DNA from: Marinilabiliales bacterium
Lineage (GTDB): Bacteria > Bacteroidota > Bacteroidia > Bacteroidales > ML635J-15
NCBI GenBank assembly: GCA_002869385.1
Contig: PKTB01000015.1
Coordinates: 94,797 to 143,888, forward strand
DNA: 49,092 nucleotides
Direction of reading: 5' to 3'
Made by a program: the position numbers and the translations under genes. Of this stretch, positions 1 to 8,734 are shown one piece after another; positions within the stretch are counted from its first letter, which is position 1; each line of letters begins with the position of its first letter. Below the pieces are notes generated by a model. It was given only the letters and a program-made list of their open reading frames with translations. It was not told the DNA's origin and did not search any database.

Positions 1-55
1 GAACTTCGCAGAATATAAAATATATACACTAAACATATACTAAGCTAAATTAATT

Positions 56-82
56 AAAAAAAGCATCTAAAAAAGATGCTTT
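56..82 (-). terminator. Rho-independent terminator of the initiator tRNA
   Basis: An 8-bp perfect stem (AAGCATCT / AGATGCTT, 61-68 with 74-81) lies just past the 3' end of the minus-strand tRNA and is followed, in the direction of tRNA transcription, by a run of T (plus-strand A run 56-60). Hairpin plus U-tract 7 bases beyond the tRNA is the usual arrangement for a monocistronic tRNA. Confidence 0.75.
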
Positions 83-88
83 CTGTAG

Positions 89-161
<73 letters not shown>

Positions 162-170
162 ATGTGAGTG

Positions 171-202
171 CAAAGATAAGTAATTAATTTTAAACACACA
201 AA
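171..202 (-). promoter_or_regulatory. Bacteroidota housekeeping promoter for tRNA-fMet
   Basis: On the minus strand TTTG (199-202), 20 bases, then TATCTTTG (171-178), a full match to the Bacteroidota TTTG-N17..23-TAnnTTTG consensus, ending 9 bases before the mature tRNA 5' end at 161. Confidence 0.7.
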
Positions 203-213
203 TCTTTAATCTT

Positions 214-1800
214 TTACATTATCATAAAAATCAGCTGAACACATATAATAACCAAAACCATTGCAATAGGATAGATTGTTGCATAGGCAATGCCGGGAGC
301 ATTCGTTTTGGTCATTGAGCTTGCTGCAGCAAGTCCGGGAGTACTTGTCATACCACCGGTAATTCCACCTAAAAGCTGTAAAACATCCATTTTTAATAAA
401 TATTTCGCTACCAGCACACCAATTATCATTGGTATCATAGTTATTGCCATTCCGGAAAATAGCATATTTAAACCATCAACTTTTAGTGTTGAAACTATAT
501 TTGATCCTGCTTCTGTACCAACAGAAGTAAGGAATAGTATCAATCCAATTTGCCGCAATATTTTATTTGCCGAGGTCGTAAGAGAAAAAACCAATGGCCC
601 AACTTTTCTAACTCTACTTAGTACTATTGCCATTGCCATAACACCACCTGTCAAGCCTAATGACAGATCAAATCCACCAATATTTACACTGAGCTTACCT
701 AATAATACCCCTAAGACTATACCCAATGCTACTGGTAAATAATTTGATTCGTGTAATTTGCTAATATCATCTCCTAAAACTTCTGTAACTTTTTTAATAT
801 CTTCTTTTGTTCCGGCAACTTTAATTTTATCCCCAAACTGTAACTTAATGTTAGATGTAGCACTAAAATCTACTCCACTTCTTCTAATTCTTGTAACTAT
901 AATATTATACCTACTCTGCAAATGCAGTTCATTTACTGTTTTATTTAATACTTTATTATTTGTCACAATAATAAACCTGACATCATAGTTCTGATTTAAG
1001 GCAATACCATATTCTGTTGGTTTACCTATCAGCTCCTGGACTTTTCTCAAAGAGTCTTCTGTCCCAACCGCTTTTATTACACTTCCGCTATGTAAAACCG
1101 TATCAGAACTTGGTGTAAATGCCGAGCCATTTTGTAAAATTCTGGAAATATTTGACCCCGTTACTTGTCTAAAAGAAATTTCAGATATTGTCTTTCCAAT
1201 TATCAAAGGATTTTCAACAATATAATTTCTGTTTACTACCTTAGGGAACTTTTCATTTAGTTCGTCATTAAAATACTGTTCAGATTTTTTTACATTAAAC
1301 CCAAACAATCGAGGAAAAATTTTAGCAAAAAGAACAACTCCAATAACTCCAAAAGGATATGCAATACCATATCCAATGACAGCGTCTTCAACCTCAGATA
1401 GTTCTGATAATGCTGCCAAACCTGGAGTGCTTGTAATTGCACCTGTAAACAACCCTCCGGCAAGGTCTTTTCCAAACCCAAACAACTTTGCACATAGCAC
1501 AGACATTATTGCACCGGATAAAACTATAATGCCCGTTAAAATTACAAGCTTCTTTCCATCTTTCTTAAAAGTTTCAAAAAATGAAGGCCCAGCAGTGAAA
1601 CCAATAGTAAATATGAACAGAACAAGGCCTATATATTTAAACTCCGTAGGCATCTCCAAACCATAATACCCAAATACCATTGCCACAAATAGCACTGCAG
1701 AGATATCTAAACCAATACCCTTAATCTTTATTCCGCCAAATAAAAACCCAAGGATAATAATTAAGAATAGAGCAAAATATGGTGTTAATATTATGTCCAC
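214..1800 (-). CDS. AspT/YidE-family putative transporter with two RCK_C (TrkA-C) domains
   Basis: A 528-residue inner-membrane protein of the aspartate:alanine exchanger/YidE-YbjL family. It opens with about five hydrophobic segments (residues 8-180), carries a central soluble part with two TrkA-C-like (RCK_C) regulatory domains (about 190-275 and 280-365), and ends with another set of membrane segments (360-525). The two membrane halves are duplicates, visible from the matching motif TSTPGLAA in each half (near residues 124 and 490), a hallmark of the family. Length and order of domains match full-length members (about 530-560 residues). The substrate cannot be read from the sequence: characterised relatives exchange aspartate/alanine or export dicarboxylates, but most Bacteroidota copies are uncharacterised. 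The gene is free of internal stops, stands alone, and starts at an ATG with no in-frame ATG further upstream. Confidence 0.88.
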   Translation of the reverse strand: MDIILTPYFALFLIIILGFLFGGIKIKGIGLDISAVLFVAMVFGYYGLEMPTEFKYIGLVLFIFTIGFTAGPSFFETFKKDGKKLVILTGIIVLSGAIMSVLCAKLFGFGKDLAGGLFTGAITSTPGLAALSELSEVEDAVIGYGIAYPFGVIGVVLFAKIFPRLFGFNVKKSEQYFNDELNEKFPKVVNRNYIVENPLIIGKTISEISFRQVTGSNISRILQNGSAFTPSSDTVLHSGSVIKAVGTEDSLRKVQELIGKPTEYGIALNQNYDVRFIIVTNNKVLNKTVNELHLQSRYNIIVTRIRRSGVDFSATSNIKLQFGDKIKVAGTKEDIKKVTEVLGDDISKLHESNYLPVALGIVLGVLLGKLSVNIGGFDLSLGLTGGVMAMAIVLSRVRKVGPLVFSLTTSANKILRQIGLILFLTSVGTEAGSNIVSTLKVDGLNMLFSGMAITMIPMIIGVLVAKYLLKMDVLQLLGGITGGMTSTPGLAAASSMTKTNAPGIAYATIYPIAMVLVIICVQLIFMIM

Positions 1801-2019
1801 ATTTAGTTGTTTTTACAAAACACTAAGTTAAGCTCAAACAAAGCTCAAGAAAATGTTTTAAAAAACATTTAAACATGTTAAAGAATATGCTTTTATAAGT
1901 TTTCCTTTTATGATTTTTATTACACAACAACTCAAAAAGTCGATAAATGAACAAAGGTCTAGTTTTTCTGTTTAGGTTTCATAACTTTTGTATCCCATGA
2001 TAATATTAACACACAAGAT

Positions 2020-3477
2020 ATGTCTCAAGTCGTTGTTTTAGGTGCAGGAATTTCAGGTCACACTGCTGCTGCACATTTAAAAAGAATGCTTGGCAAAAAA
2101 CACAATGTTGTTGTAATTAGCCCAAGCGAATACTATCAATGGATTCCTAGTAACATTTGGGTAGGCATTGGTAAGATGAAAGAAGATCAGGTTCGATTTA
2201 AATTACGTAAAGTCTATAAACGCTGGGGTATTGAATATCATCAAGCTAAAGCTGTGAGTATCCATCCTGATGGGTCGATGGAAAATGAAAAGCCATTCGT
2301 AAAATCAGTTTATACCGAACCTGAAAAAAGAGGAGAAGAAATTACAATTGAATATGACTATTTAGTTAATGCAACAGGTCCAAAACTAAACTTTAATGGA
2401 ACTGAAGGCTTAACTCAGGGACGAAACACTCAATCTGTTTGTACCACTTCTCATGCTGTTGAAGCTTGGGAAAACCTTCAAAAAATCTTTGAGAAAGCTA
2501 AAAATTGTGAGAAACAACAAATTCTCATAGGAACCGGGCATTCAACTGCAACTTGCCAAGGTGCAGCATTTGAATATGCTCTAAATGTTGCATTCGAAGC
2601 AAGAGAGAGAAAAATAGAAGACAAAATAGAAATCACTTGGATTACAAATGAATACGAGCTTGGCGATTTCGGAATGAATGGTGCTTTTGTAAAAAGAAAC
2701 GGTTATGTAATTCCTATTAAGGAGTTTGCAGAATCGGTTCTTGTTGAATATGGTATAGGTTGGATAAAGCGTGCTGGTGTTTACAAAGTTGAACCTGGAA
2801 AAGTTTATTATGAACAACTTAATGGTAGCAAACACGTGAAAGAGTTCGATTTTGCCATGCTAATCCCTTCTTTTACAGGTGCCGGTATTAGAGCAATCGG
2901 TAAAAATGGAGAAGACATTCAGGACAAATTATTCCTACCTAATGGTTTTATGCGGGTTGACGCGGACTATTCGCCTAAGGAATTTGAAGAATATTAAGTT
3001 AAAGATTGGCCTGAAACATATCAAAATCCTAATTACGAAAATATTTTTGCTCCTGGAATTGCATTTGCACCACCTCATCCAATATCAAAACCAATGATAA
3101 GTCCAAATGGAACCGCAATATTCCCATCTCCGCCAAGAACTGGTATGCCAAGTGGTGTAACAGGAAAGGTAACAGCGCAAAATATTGCTCGAATTATAAA
3201 AAAAGGCGATAAAACACTTAAACACCGTGCATCAATGGGTAAAATGGGAGCAGCTTGTATTGTTTCTGCAGGATACGGCCTGTTTAAAGGAAGTGCAGCA
3301 TCCATGACAGTAAATCCAATTGTTCCGGATTGGGACAAATAGCCAAACTATGGTAGAAATATACGTTACACTATTGGTGAAATGGGACTTGCCGGACATT
3401 GGGTAAAACTAACCCTACACTATATGTTCTTGCACAAAGCAAAAGGATATCCTTTCTGGTGGTTATTGCCTGAATAA
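2020..3477 (+). pseudogene. Sulfide:quinone oxidoreductase-like FAD protein, interrupted by in-frame TAA and TAG
   Basis: A 485-codon frame encoding a two-dinucleotide-binding-domain flavoprotein of the SQR / FCSD family, expected to pass electrons from sulfide (or a related donor) to the quinone pool at the inner membrane. The FAD-binding GAGISG motif is at residues 8-13; a second binding segment starts near residue 165 (QQILIGTG); the family signature GIAFAPPH follows codon 340; the C-terminus has an aromatic amphipathic stretch (YPFWWLLPE) typical of membrane-associated SQRs. Codon 326 is TAA (2995-2997) and codon 441 is TAG (3340-3342), but the same frame continues through conserved sequence after both with no frameshift, so this is one gene with two nonsense changes; GAA to TAA and GAG to TAG would explain them. 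Assignment to SQR is from recalled family resemblance; another quinone-linked NDH-2-like oxidoreductase is possible. Confidence 0.8.
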
Positions 3478-3498
3478 AAATAAAAATAAAACTGTACA

Positions 3499-3660
3499 AT
3501 GAAAAAAGAAACAAATGTTAAACTAAACTCCGAGGAATTTTATGCTTCACGACCTCTTAAAATTGTTAAATTTATGAGAAGATGCATTCCCTATCAATTA
3601 TGGAAATTCTTAATAATAAACTTAAAAGTTATGAGAATTGTGGCTTATGGTCATTCATAG
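3499..3660 (+). CDS. Small protein (53 residues) downstream of the SQR-like gene
   Basis: An ATG-started 54-codon frame 21 bases after the SQR-like stop and on the same strand. The product is basic, with a polar N-terminus followed by an amphipathic/hydrophobic stretch with many aromatics and positive charges (IPYQLWKFLIINLKVMRIV), looking like a small membrane-associated protein. Placement suggests co-transcription with the oxidoreductase. I believe similar small ORFs follow SQR genes in other Bacteroidota, but this is memory rather than something visible here. No function is claimed. Confidence 0.5.
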   Translation: MKKETNVKLNSEEFYASRPLKIVKFMRRCIPYQLWKFLIINLKVMRIVAYGHS

Positions 3661-3691
3661 GAAGAGACCAAAGTCCGAAGTTGAAGAAAAT

Positions 3692-3732
3692 GCCACGTAT
3701 ACACTAATAACATTTATCCGTGCATCCGTGGC
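3692..3732. repeat. Imperfect inverted repeat between convergent genes (REP-like / bidirectional terminator)
   Basis: GCCACGTATACACTAATAA (3692-3710) is the inverted partner of TTATCCGTGCATCCGTGGC (3714-3732): 15 of 19 positions agree when one arm is reverse-complemented. It sits exactly between the ends of two convergent genes (3660 and 3741). There is no clear U-tract. Intergenic hairpins of this 'GCCACGGAT' type occur as dispersed elements in some Bacteroidota; only one copy is visible here. Confidence 0.5.
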
Positions 3733-3740
3733 TATTATAA

Positions 3741-4451
3741 TTAAACATTTAGTAAGAAAGTAAAATCTTCGTTTGATGGAATTTCTTTTGGCTCCTCGCC
3801 ATATTTAAATAAACGTAGGTTTCGTTTACCAATCATACTCATTTTATCACCTTCTACCAAAAACATCGTTCCTTCTCTTAAACCAGCAACATACATATCC
3901 TGATTAAGAACCATAAATTCGTTAATTCGATCTTCTCTTGTTTCACCGCCATGTCCATCGGGATTCTTATCAAGATAGTGAGGATTGATTTGAAATGGAA
4001 TTAAATTTAACGCTTCAAATCCCATTGGGTCGATAATTGGCATATCGTTGGTTGTCTTTATTGTAGGGCAAGCAAGATTTGATCCGGCACTCCATCCGAT
4101 ATATGGTGTTCCTGATTTTACCTTTTTTACTATTGCCTCAGTGAGATTATTCTTATGAATCTGATATGTAAGGTTCCAGGTACTTCCACCACCAACAACG
4201 ATAGCATCAGCCTCTTCAACAGCCTTAATTGGGTCGTCAAACTTATGAATTGAATAAATATCATGGCCAACTTCGTTAAATCTGGATTTTACTTTTGCCT
4301 CATAGTCATCCCACGAAACAGTAACTCCTGCATAAGGAATAAATAAAAATTTAACTGATTCTTTACCAAGAAAGTCACGAATATTAAACTTTGGATAATC
4401 TAAATAAGCCTCTCCGGCATTTGTTGAATTGCTAATAAGTAGTAATCTAAT
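3741..4451 (-). CDS. pepE: Peptidase E (alpha-aspartyl dipeptidase), no ATG start
   Basis: A cytoplasmic S51-family serine dipeptidase that hydrolyses Asp-Xaa dipeptides. From the N-terminus: RLLLISNST (the family opening), FIPYAGVT, VVGGGST, the nucleophile elbow GWSAGSN, TNDMPIID, and FQINPHY holding the catalytic His; the protein ends with FLLNV. About 236 residues from the proposed start matches the 229 residues of the enterobacterial enzyme. The oddity is the start: the conserved frame extends upstream of the first in-frame ATG (4041-4043) by about 135 codons, including the catalytic Ser region, with no ATG, GTG or TTG in the right place. The codon aligning with the family Met is ATT at 4449-4451 (preceded by another ATT), consistent with ATG to ATT by G to T. 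A TGA lies in frame at 4497-4499. Confidence 0.85.
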   Translation of the reverse strand: MRLLLISNSTNAGEAYLDYPKFNIRDFLGKESVKFLFIPYAGVTVSWDDYEAKVKSRFNEVGHDIYSIHKFDDPIKAVEEADAIVVGGGSTWNLTYQIHKNNLTEAIVKKVKSGTPYIGWSAGSNLACPTIKTTNDMPIIDPMGFEALNLIPFQINPHYLDKNPDGHGGETREDRINEFMVLNQDMYVAGLREGTMFLVEGDKMSMIGKRNLRLFKYGEEPKEIPSNEDFTFLLNV

Positions 4452-4591
4452 AATATTGTTATTTTTAATTTCAGGATAAAGATAAAGAAAATATTTTCAT
4501 TCATGAAAGATTCAGTTATCCACCTATTTTATTTTTCGCCTTTCAGTTTTCCGTTTTTTTTTGTTCTTTTGAATGTTGTAATTTCTATTTA

Positions 4592-5899
4592 ATGAAAAAG
4601 GTTCTAATAATATCATATTACTGGCCTCCTTCTGGTGGCATCGGAGTTCACAGGTGTCTAAAGTTTACCAAATATCTTCGCGAATATGACTGGGAACCTA
4701 TTGTTTATGCTCCGTTAAATGCACAATACCCATATTTTGACGAGACTAATTTCGAACATATCCCACAAGATATGACAGTTTTAAGACGAAAGATTTTTGA
4801 ACCCTTTAATCTTTTCAAAAAAGTCTCCGGCAGAAAAAAAACAGACTCAGCAAATCCAGTTTATGTGCGTGACAGAAAGTTAAGTAAGATTGACAAACTT
4901 GCTATCTGGATTAGAGGAAATCTATTTATTCCGGATGCAAGATGCTTTTGGATTAAACCATCTGTACGTTATTTGAAGAAATATCTTAGAGATAATCCGG
5001 TTGATGCTATTTTTACAGATGGGCCACCTCACACTAATACAGAAATTGGCCGAAGATTATCTCAAGCAACAGGAATCCCATTGTTAATGGACTTTCAAGA
5101 TCCTTGGACCCAAGTCGATTATTACGATATGCTTAAAATTGGGAAACGTGCAGATAAAAAACATCACAAACTGGAACAATTAGCATTTAAAACAGCAAAG
5201 AAAACAACAATTGTAAGTCCAACATGGAAAAAAGACCTTGAATCGATTGGGGCAAAAAACGTTGATGTTATTGTTTGGGGTTACGATGAAGATGATTTTA
5301 AAGCAAATTCCCCAGAACTTGATTCAGACTTTAGTATTATTCATGCAGGACAATTAGGTTACGACCGACGCCCGGACACTCTTATAAAGCTTTTAGGAGA
5401 TATCAAAAAGGAAAATCCGGAATTTGGCAAAAGCCTAAAACTAAAATTTGCCGGAACTGTCGACTATGCAATTGTTGAAATGATAAAGAATGCCGGACTT
5501 GCGGATAACTATATGCCTTTAGGCAATATCTCCAGACCAAAAGCAATTGAACTTACTCGCAAGGCACAAATGCTTCTTCTTCCATTAAATATTGCAGATA
5601 ATGCAAAAGGAAGAATCCCGGGAAAACTTTTTGAAAACCTCAGAGCAGAACGACCAATCTTATGCCTTGGCCCAACTGATAGCGACGTTTCAACTATAAT
5701 TGCTAAAACCAATACTGGTAGAAGCTTCGAATATGATGATTATGATAATCTTAAATCATATATTCTTGAAATTTTTGAAAAATACCAAAAAGGACAAAAC
5801 ACAATAAATGCTAAAGATTTAGAACAATACACTAATAAAAATCTTACAGGAACTTTAGCGGTGTATTTAAATGAGATAAAAGAAGACAGAAGATCCTGA
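4592..5899 (+). CDS. Glycosyltransferase, GT-B fold (GT4-like)
   Basis: A complete 435-residue glycosyltransferase of GT-B type, expected to build surface polysaccharide or glycolipid from a nucleotide-sugar donor in the cytoplasm. The N-terminal half opens with a Rossmann strand and glycine-rich loop (ISYYWPPSGGIGVHR, residues 7-21) and has DGPPHTN near 142; the C-terminal half has IHAGQLG (near 252), and a late acidic/GKLFENLRAERP region (about 349-360) that in this family contacts the donor. No signal peptide or membrane segment. It starts at ATG 4592 with an A-rich leader. It stands alone, divergent from pepE, with a hairpin after its stop. Sugar specificity cannot be deduced. Confidence 0.83.
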   Translation: MKKVLIISYYWPPSGGIGVHRCLKFTKYLREYDWEPIVYAPLNAQYPYFDETNFEHIPQDMTVLRRKIFEPFNLFKKVSGRKKTDSANPVYVRDRKLSKIDKLAIWIRGNLFIPDARCFWIKPSVRYLKKYLRDNPVDAIFTDGPPHTNTEIGRRLSQATGIPLLMDFQDPWTQVDYYDMLKIGKRADKKHHKLEQLAFKTAKKTTIVSPTWKKDLESIGAKNVDVIVWGYDEDDFKANSPELDSDFSIIHAGQLGYDRRPDTLIKLLGDIKKENPEFGKSLKLKFAGTVDYAIVEMIKNAGLADNYMPLGNISRPKAIELTRKAQMLLLPLNIADNAKGRIPGKLFENLRAERPILCLGPTDSDVSTIIAKTNTGRSFEYDDYDNLKSYILEIFEKYQKGQNTINAKDLEQYTNKNLTGTLAVYLNEIKEDRRS

Positions 5900-5902
5900 T
5901 AA

Positions 5903-5931
5903 AACAAAATTGCAAAGCAATTTCTTGTTTT
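5903..5931 (+). terminator. Hairpin terminator after the glycosyltransferase
   Basis: AAATTGC (5907-5913), loop AAA, GCAATTT (5917-5923) then CTTGTTTT. The 7-bp stem extends by pairing ACA/TGT after a two-base bulge. It lies four bases past the TGA stop; the T-tract is weak. Confidence 0.5.
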
Positions 5932-6047
5932 AACGAGGATTTCCTTAGACCCTCGTACACGGGGCTCGAGAAAATAATAAAATCAAGATTTTATATTTCT
6001 CTGAACCGAGATCAAAGCCTAATTCAAAAAAACAAGAACATAAGCTT

Positions 6048-6075
6048 TTGATGCACCTTCTTTTTCCTATATTTG
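6048..6075 (+). promoter_or_regulatory. Bacteroidota promoter for the sigma-54 response regulator
   Basis: TTG (6048-6050, within TTTTG), 17 bases, TATATTTG (6068-6075): matches the -33/-7 consensus of the Bacteroidota housekeeping sigma factor. The ATG follows at 6098. Confidence 0.6.
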
Positions 6076-6097
6076 CATATATAAAACTAATTACCTT

Positions 6098-7258
6098 ATG
6101 GCAAAGATACTTATCATTGATGACGAACGTAGTATTCGCAACAGTCTCAAAGACATATTAACATTCGAAAACCATGCTGTAGACTTAGCTGCAGATGGTA
6201 AAGAGGGAATAATGCAAACCAAGGAAAACACTTATGACATAATATTTTGTGATATTAAAATGCCACAAATGGATGGTCTCGAAGTTTTAGACTATTTGCA
6301 AGGGAGTATTCCTGAAACTCCAATTGTAATGATCTCTGGACATGGAACCATTGATACTGCAGTTGAAGCTATAAAAAAAGGCGCTTTTGATTTTATACAA
6401 AAACCTATGGATTTGAATCGAATAATGGTAACAGTTCGCAATGCCTTGGATAAAACTAACCTTATTCAGGAAACAAAAACTCTTAAGAAAAAGGTTAACA
6501 TGAAATACCAAATGATTGGTGAGTCAGAGGCTATTCTTAAGGTTAAAGATATGATTGAAAAAGTTGCTCCAACAGACGCAAGAGTCCTTATTACAGGAGA
6601 AAATGGAACAGGTAAAGAAGTTGTTGCACGTTGGCTACATGAGCAAAGCAATCGTAGTTCTCAACCATTTATCGAAGTAAACTGCGCTGCTATTCCTTCA
6701 GAACTTATCGAATCAGAGCTTTTTGGCCACGAGAAAGGAGCATTTACTTCAGCGATTAAACAACGTAAAGGCAAGTTCGAACAAGCTGATGGTGGAACAA
6801 TCTTTTTGGATGAAATTGGTGACATGAGCTTATCTGCACAAGCAAAAGTACTTAGAGCATTACAAGAAAATAAAATAAATCGTGTTGGTAGTGATAAAGA
6901 TATAAATGTAAACGTTCGTGTACTTGCTGCAACAAATAAAAGCATTAGTGAAGAAATTGAAAAAAATAATTTCCGCGAAGATCTTTATCATCGTTTAAGT
7001 GTAATTTTAATTCATGTTCCACCATTAAATGACAGAATTGAAGATATTCCATTACTTGCTGATCATTTTGTTGCACTTGCATGTGAAGAACAAGGTGTCC
7101 CTCTAAAACAAATTGACAACAAAGCAATAAAAGCTCTCCAGAGTATCAAATTGACAGGTAATATTCGTGAATTCAGAAATGTAATCGAAAGACTTGTAAT
7201 TCTTGGTGGACCGACAATTATGGAAGATGATGTAAAATCATTTGCGAGACCATTGTAA
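6098..7258 (+). CDS. Sigma-54-dependent response regulator (NtrC/AtoC-like)
   Basis: A 386-residue regulator: receiver domain (1-120; phosphoacceptor Asp in the CDIKMPQMDG motif near residue 52) followed by an AAA+ sigma-54 interaction domain (about 140-370). Walker A is GENGTGKE, the sigma-54 contact loop reads GAFTSA, Walker B is GGTIFLDEIGDMS, and the arginine-finger region is intact (REDLYHRL). It ends soon after the AAA+ lid (DDVKSFARPL) with no Fis-type helix-turn-helix, as I recall for many Bacteroidota members of this group, so it either binds DNA weakly or acts from solution. Its sensor kinase is not in the window. The next gene begins 6 bases after its stop, suggesting a transcriptional link with the lyase. 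Confidence 0.88.
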   Translation: MAKILIIDDERSIRNSLKDILTFENHAVDLAADGKEGIMQTKENTYDIIFCDIKMPQMDGLEVLDYLQGSIPETPIVMISGHGTIDTAVEAIKKGAFDFIQKPMDLNRIMVTVRNALDKTNLIQETKTLKKKVNMKYQMIGESEAILKVKDMIEKVAPTDARVLITGENGTGKEVVARWLHEQSNRSSQPFIEVNCAAIPSELIESELFGHEKGAFTSAIKQRKGKFEQADGGTIFLDEIGDMSLSAQAKVLRALQENKINRVGSDKDINVNVRVLAATNKSISEEIEKNNFREDLYHRLSVILIHVPPLNDRIEDIPLLADHFVALACEEQGVPLKQIDNKAIKALQSIKLTGNIREFRNVIERLVILGGPTIMEDDVKSFARPL

Positions 7259-7264
7259 AAATTT

Positions 7265-8695
7265 ATGAGAAAAGAAAAAGACAGCTTAGGGATAGTTGAA
7301 ATCCCAAAAGAAGCTTTGTATGGGATAAATGCATACAGAGCGAAACAAAATTTCAGCAACCATTCAGACTTTTTTAATGAGTGGTATAAAGCTGTTGGAT
7401 TGGTAAAATATGCCTGTTATCTTACTTATGAAAAGTTTCGTGACACAGCACTAAAGAATTTTGACAAGAAAAGTATAAAAATTGAATTCTTCTCTGATGA
7501 TATAATCAACGCATTAAAAGCTTCTGCATTAGAAGTCTCTGAGTGAAAGCACTTCGATCAATTTATTGTGCCGGCAATTCAAGGAGGAGCAGGTACAAGT
7601 ATCAATATGAATATCAATGAGATTATTGCTAATCTAAGCTTATTAAAGTTAGGAAAAGCCCCAGGTACTTATAAATTTATTTATCCTTTTGTGCATGCAA
7701 ATATTTACCAATCAACAAATGATGTTATCCCAACTTCATTAAGATTGGCCGCGATGAAGCTACTTAATGAGCTGGAGCTAAAAATTAATGATACAAGATC
7801 ATCAGTAGAAGCACTTGAAGGTAAATATCGAGATGTATTAAGAACCGGATATACCCAAATGCAGGCAGCGGTTCCTTCTAGTTACGGAAAGCTTTTCAGC
7901 GCTTATAGCAATGCTCTTTCACGCGATTGGTGGAGAGTGTCAAAGTGTTTCGAAAGAATAAAAACAGTAAATCTTGGTTGTGGTGCAACTGGGTCTGGGA
8001 TGGCAATACCACGTTACTTCATTATGGAAGCTGCCAAAAACTTACAACAAATCACAGGTTTGCCGCTTACCCGAAGTGAAAACATGAGCGATACTACATC
8101 AAATTTGGATAGTATCGTTGAGGCTCATGCTATACTAAAATCACATGCAGTAAATCTCGAAAAAATGGCTGGCGACCTCAGGCTATTATCTGCTGACATC
8201 AGTAATGAAAGTCTTAAAATAAAAGCCAGACAAGCAGGTAGTTCAATAATGCCGGGTAAAGTAAATCCTGTTATATCAGAATTTGTAATTAGCTCATCGC
8301 AAAGAGTATATGCTAATGACGCAATAATTACAAACTTATCTGCACAATCCTGCCTTGAGTTAAATGCATATCTTCCAATAATTGGCAATGCATTACTCGA
8401 CAGCTTAAAAATGCTAATTTCAGTAAACGAAAGCATTAAAACATATTTGCTTGAAGGAATAGAAATTTCCAAAGAAACTTCCTATCAATCAGTAATTCAC
8501 AATCCCACTTTATCAACCGCTTTAATCCCATATGTTGGCTATAAAAAAGCTTCAGAAATTGCAAGTTTAATGAAAGAGAAAAACATTGATGTTTTTGAAG
8601 CAAATAAACTTCTGAAAATTATTGAAAATCAAAAGATCCATGAAATATTAAAGCCAGAGAATCTTTTACGCTTAGGGTTTTCATTAAATGATTAA
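7265..8695 (+). pseudogene. Aspartase/fumarase-superfamily lyase (aspartate ammonia-lyase-like), interrupted by in-frame TGA
   Basis: A 477-codon frame for a cytoplasmic class II fumarase/aspartase superfamily member. Seen: LYGINAYRA near the N-terminus, GGAGTSINMNINEIIAN (about residue 100), and the signature loop GSSIMPGKVNPV (about 327-338) that closes over the substrate carboxylate. Codon 94 is TGA (7544-7546) where relatives have Gly in the sequence before KH; GGA to TGA explains it, and the frame continues unbroken. Another suspicious residue is Cys239 (TGT, 7979-7981) in NLGCGATGSG, where the family has glycine. The region TQMQAAVPSSYG is divergent from the usual T(H)LQDA(T)P, so true aspartase activity is not certain; divergent copies of this family accompany [FeFe]-hydrogenase maturation genes in some anaerobes, but none are present here. 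Confidence 0.82.
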
Positions 8696-8734
8696 TCTTT
8701 TAGTAAATAATTCTTATTTTTGCGACTTAAATAA

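Noticed and set aside
290..1666. Plus-strand ORFs at 290-742, 758-988 and 1376-1666
   Set aside because: They lie opposite the transporter and have no start context or recognisable composition.
7544..7546. Selenocysteine at the TGA in the lyase or adhesin
   Set aside because: The expected residue is Gly, there is no hairpin resembling a SECIS element immediately downstream, and no selenoprotein family is involved.
7265..8695. Confident assignment of the lyase as aspA
   Set aside because: The GSSIMPGKVNP loop fits the superfamily, but the TxLQDA-type segment is divergent, so the substrate was left open.
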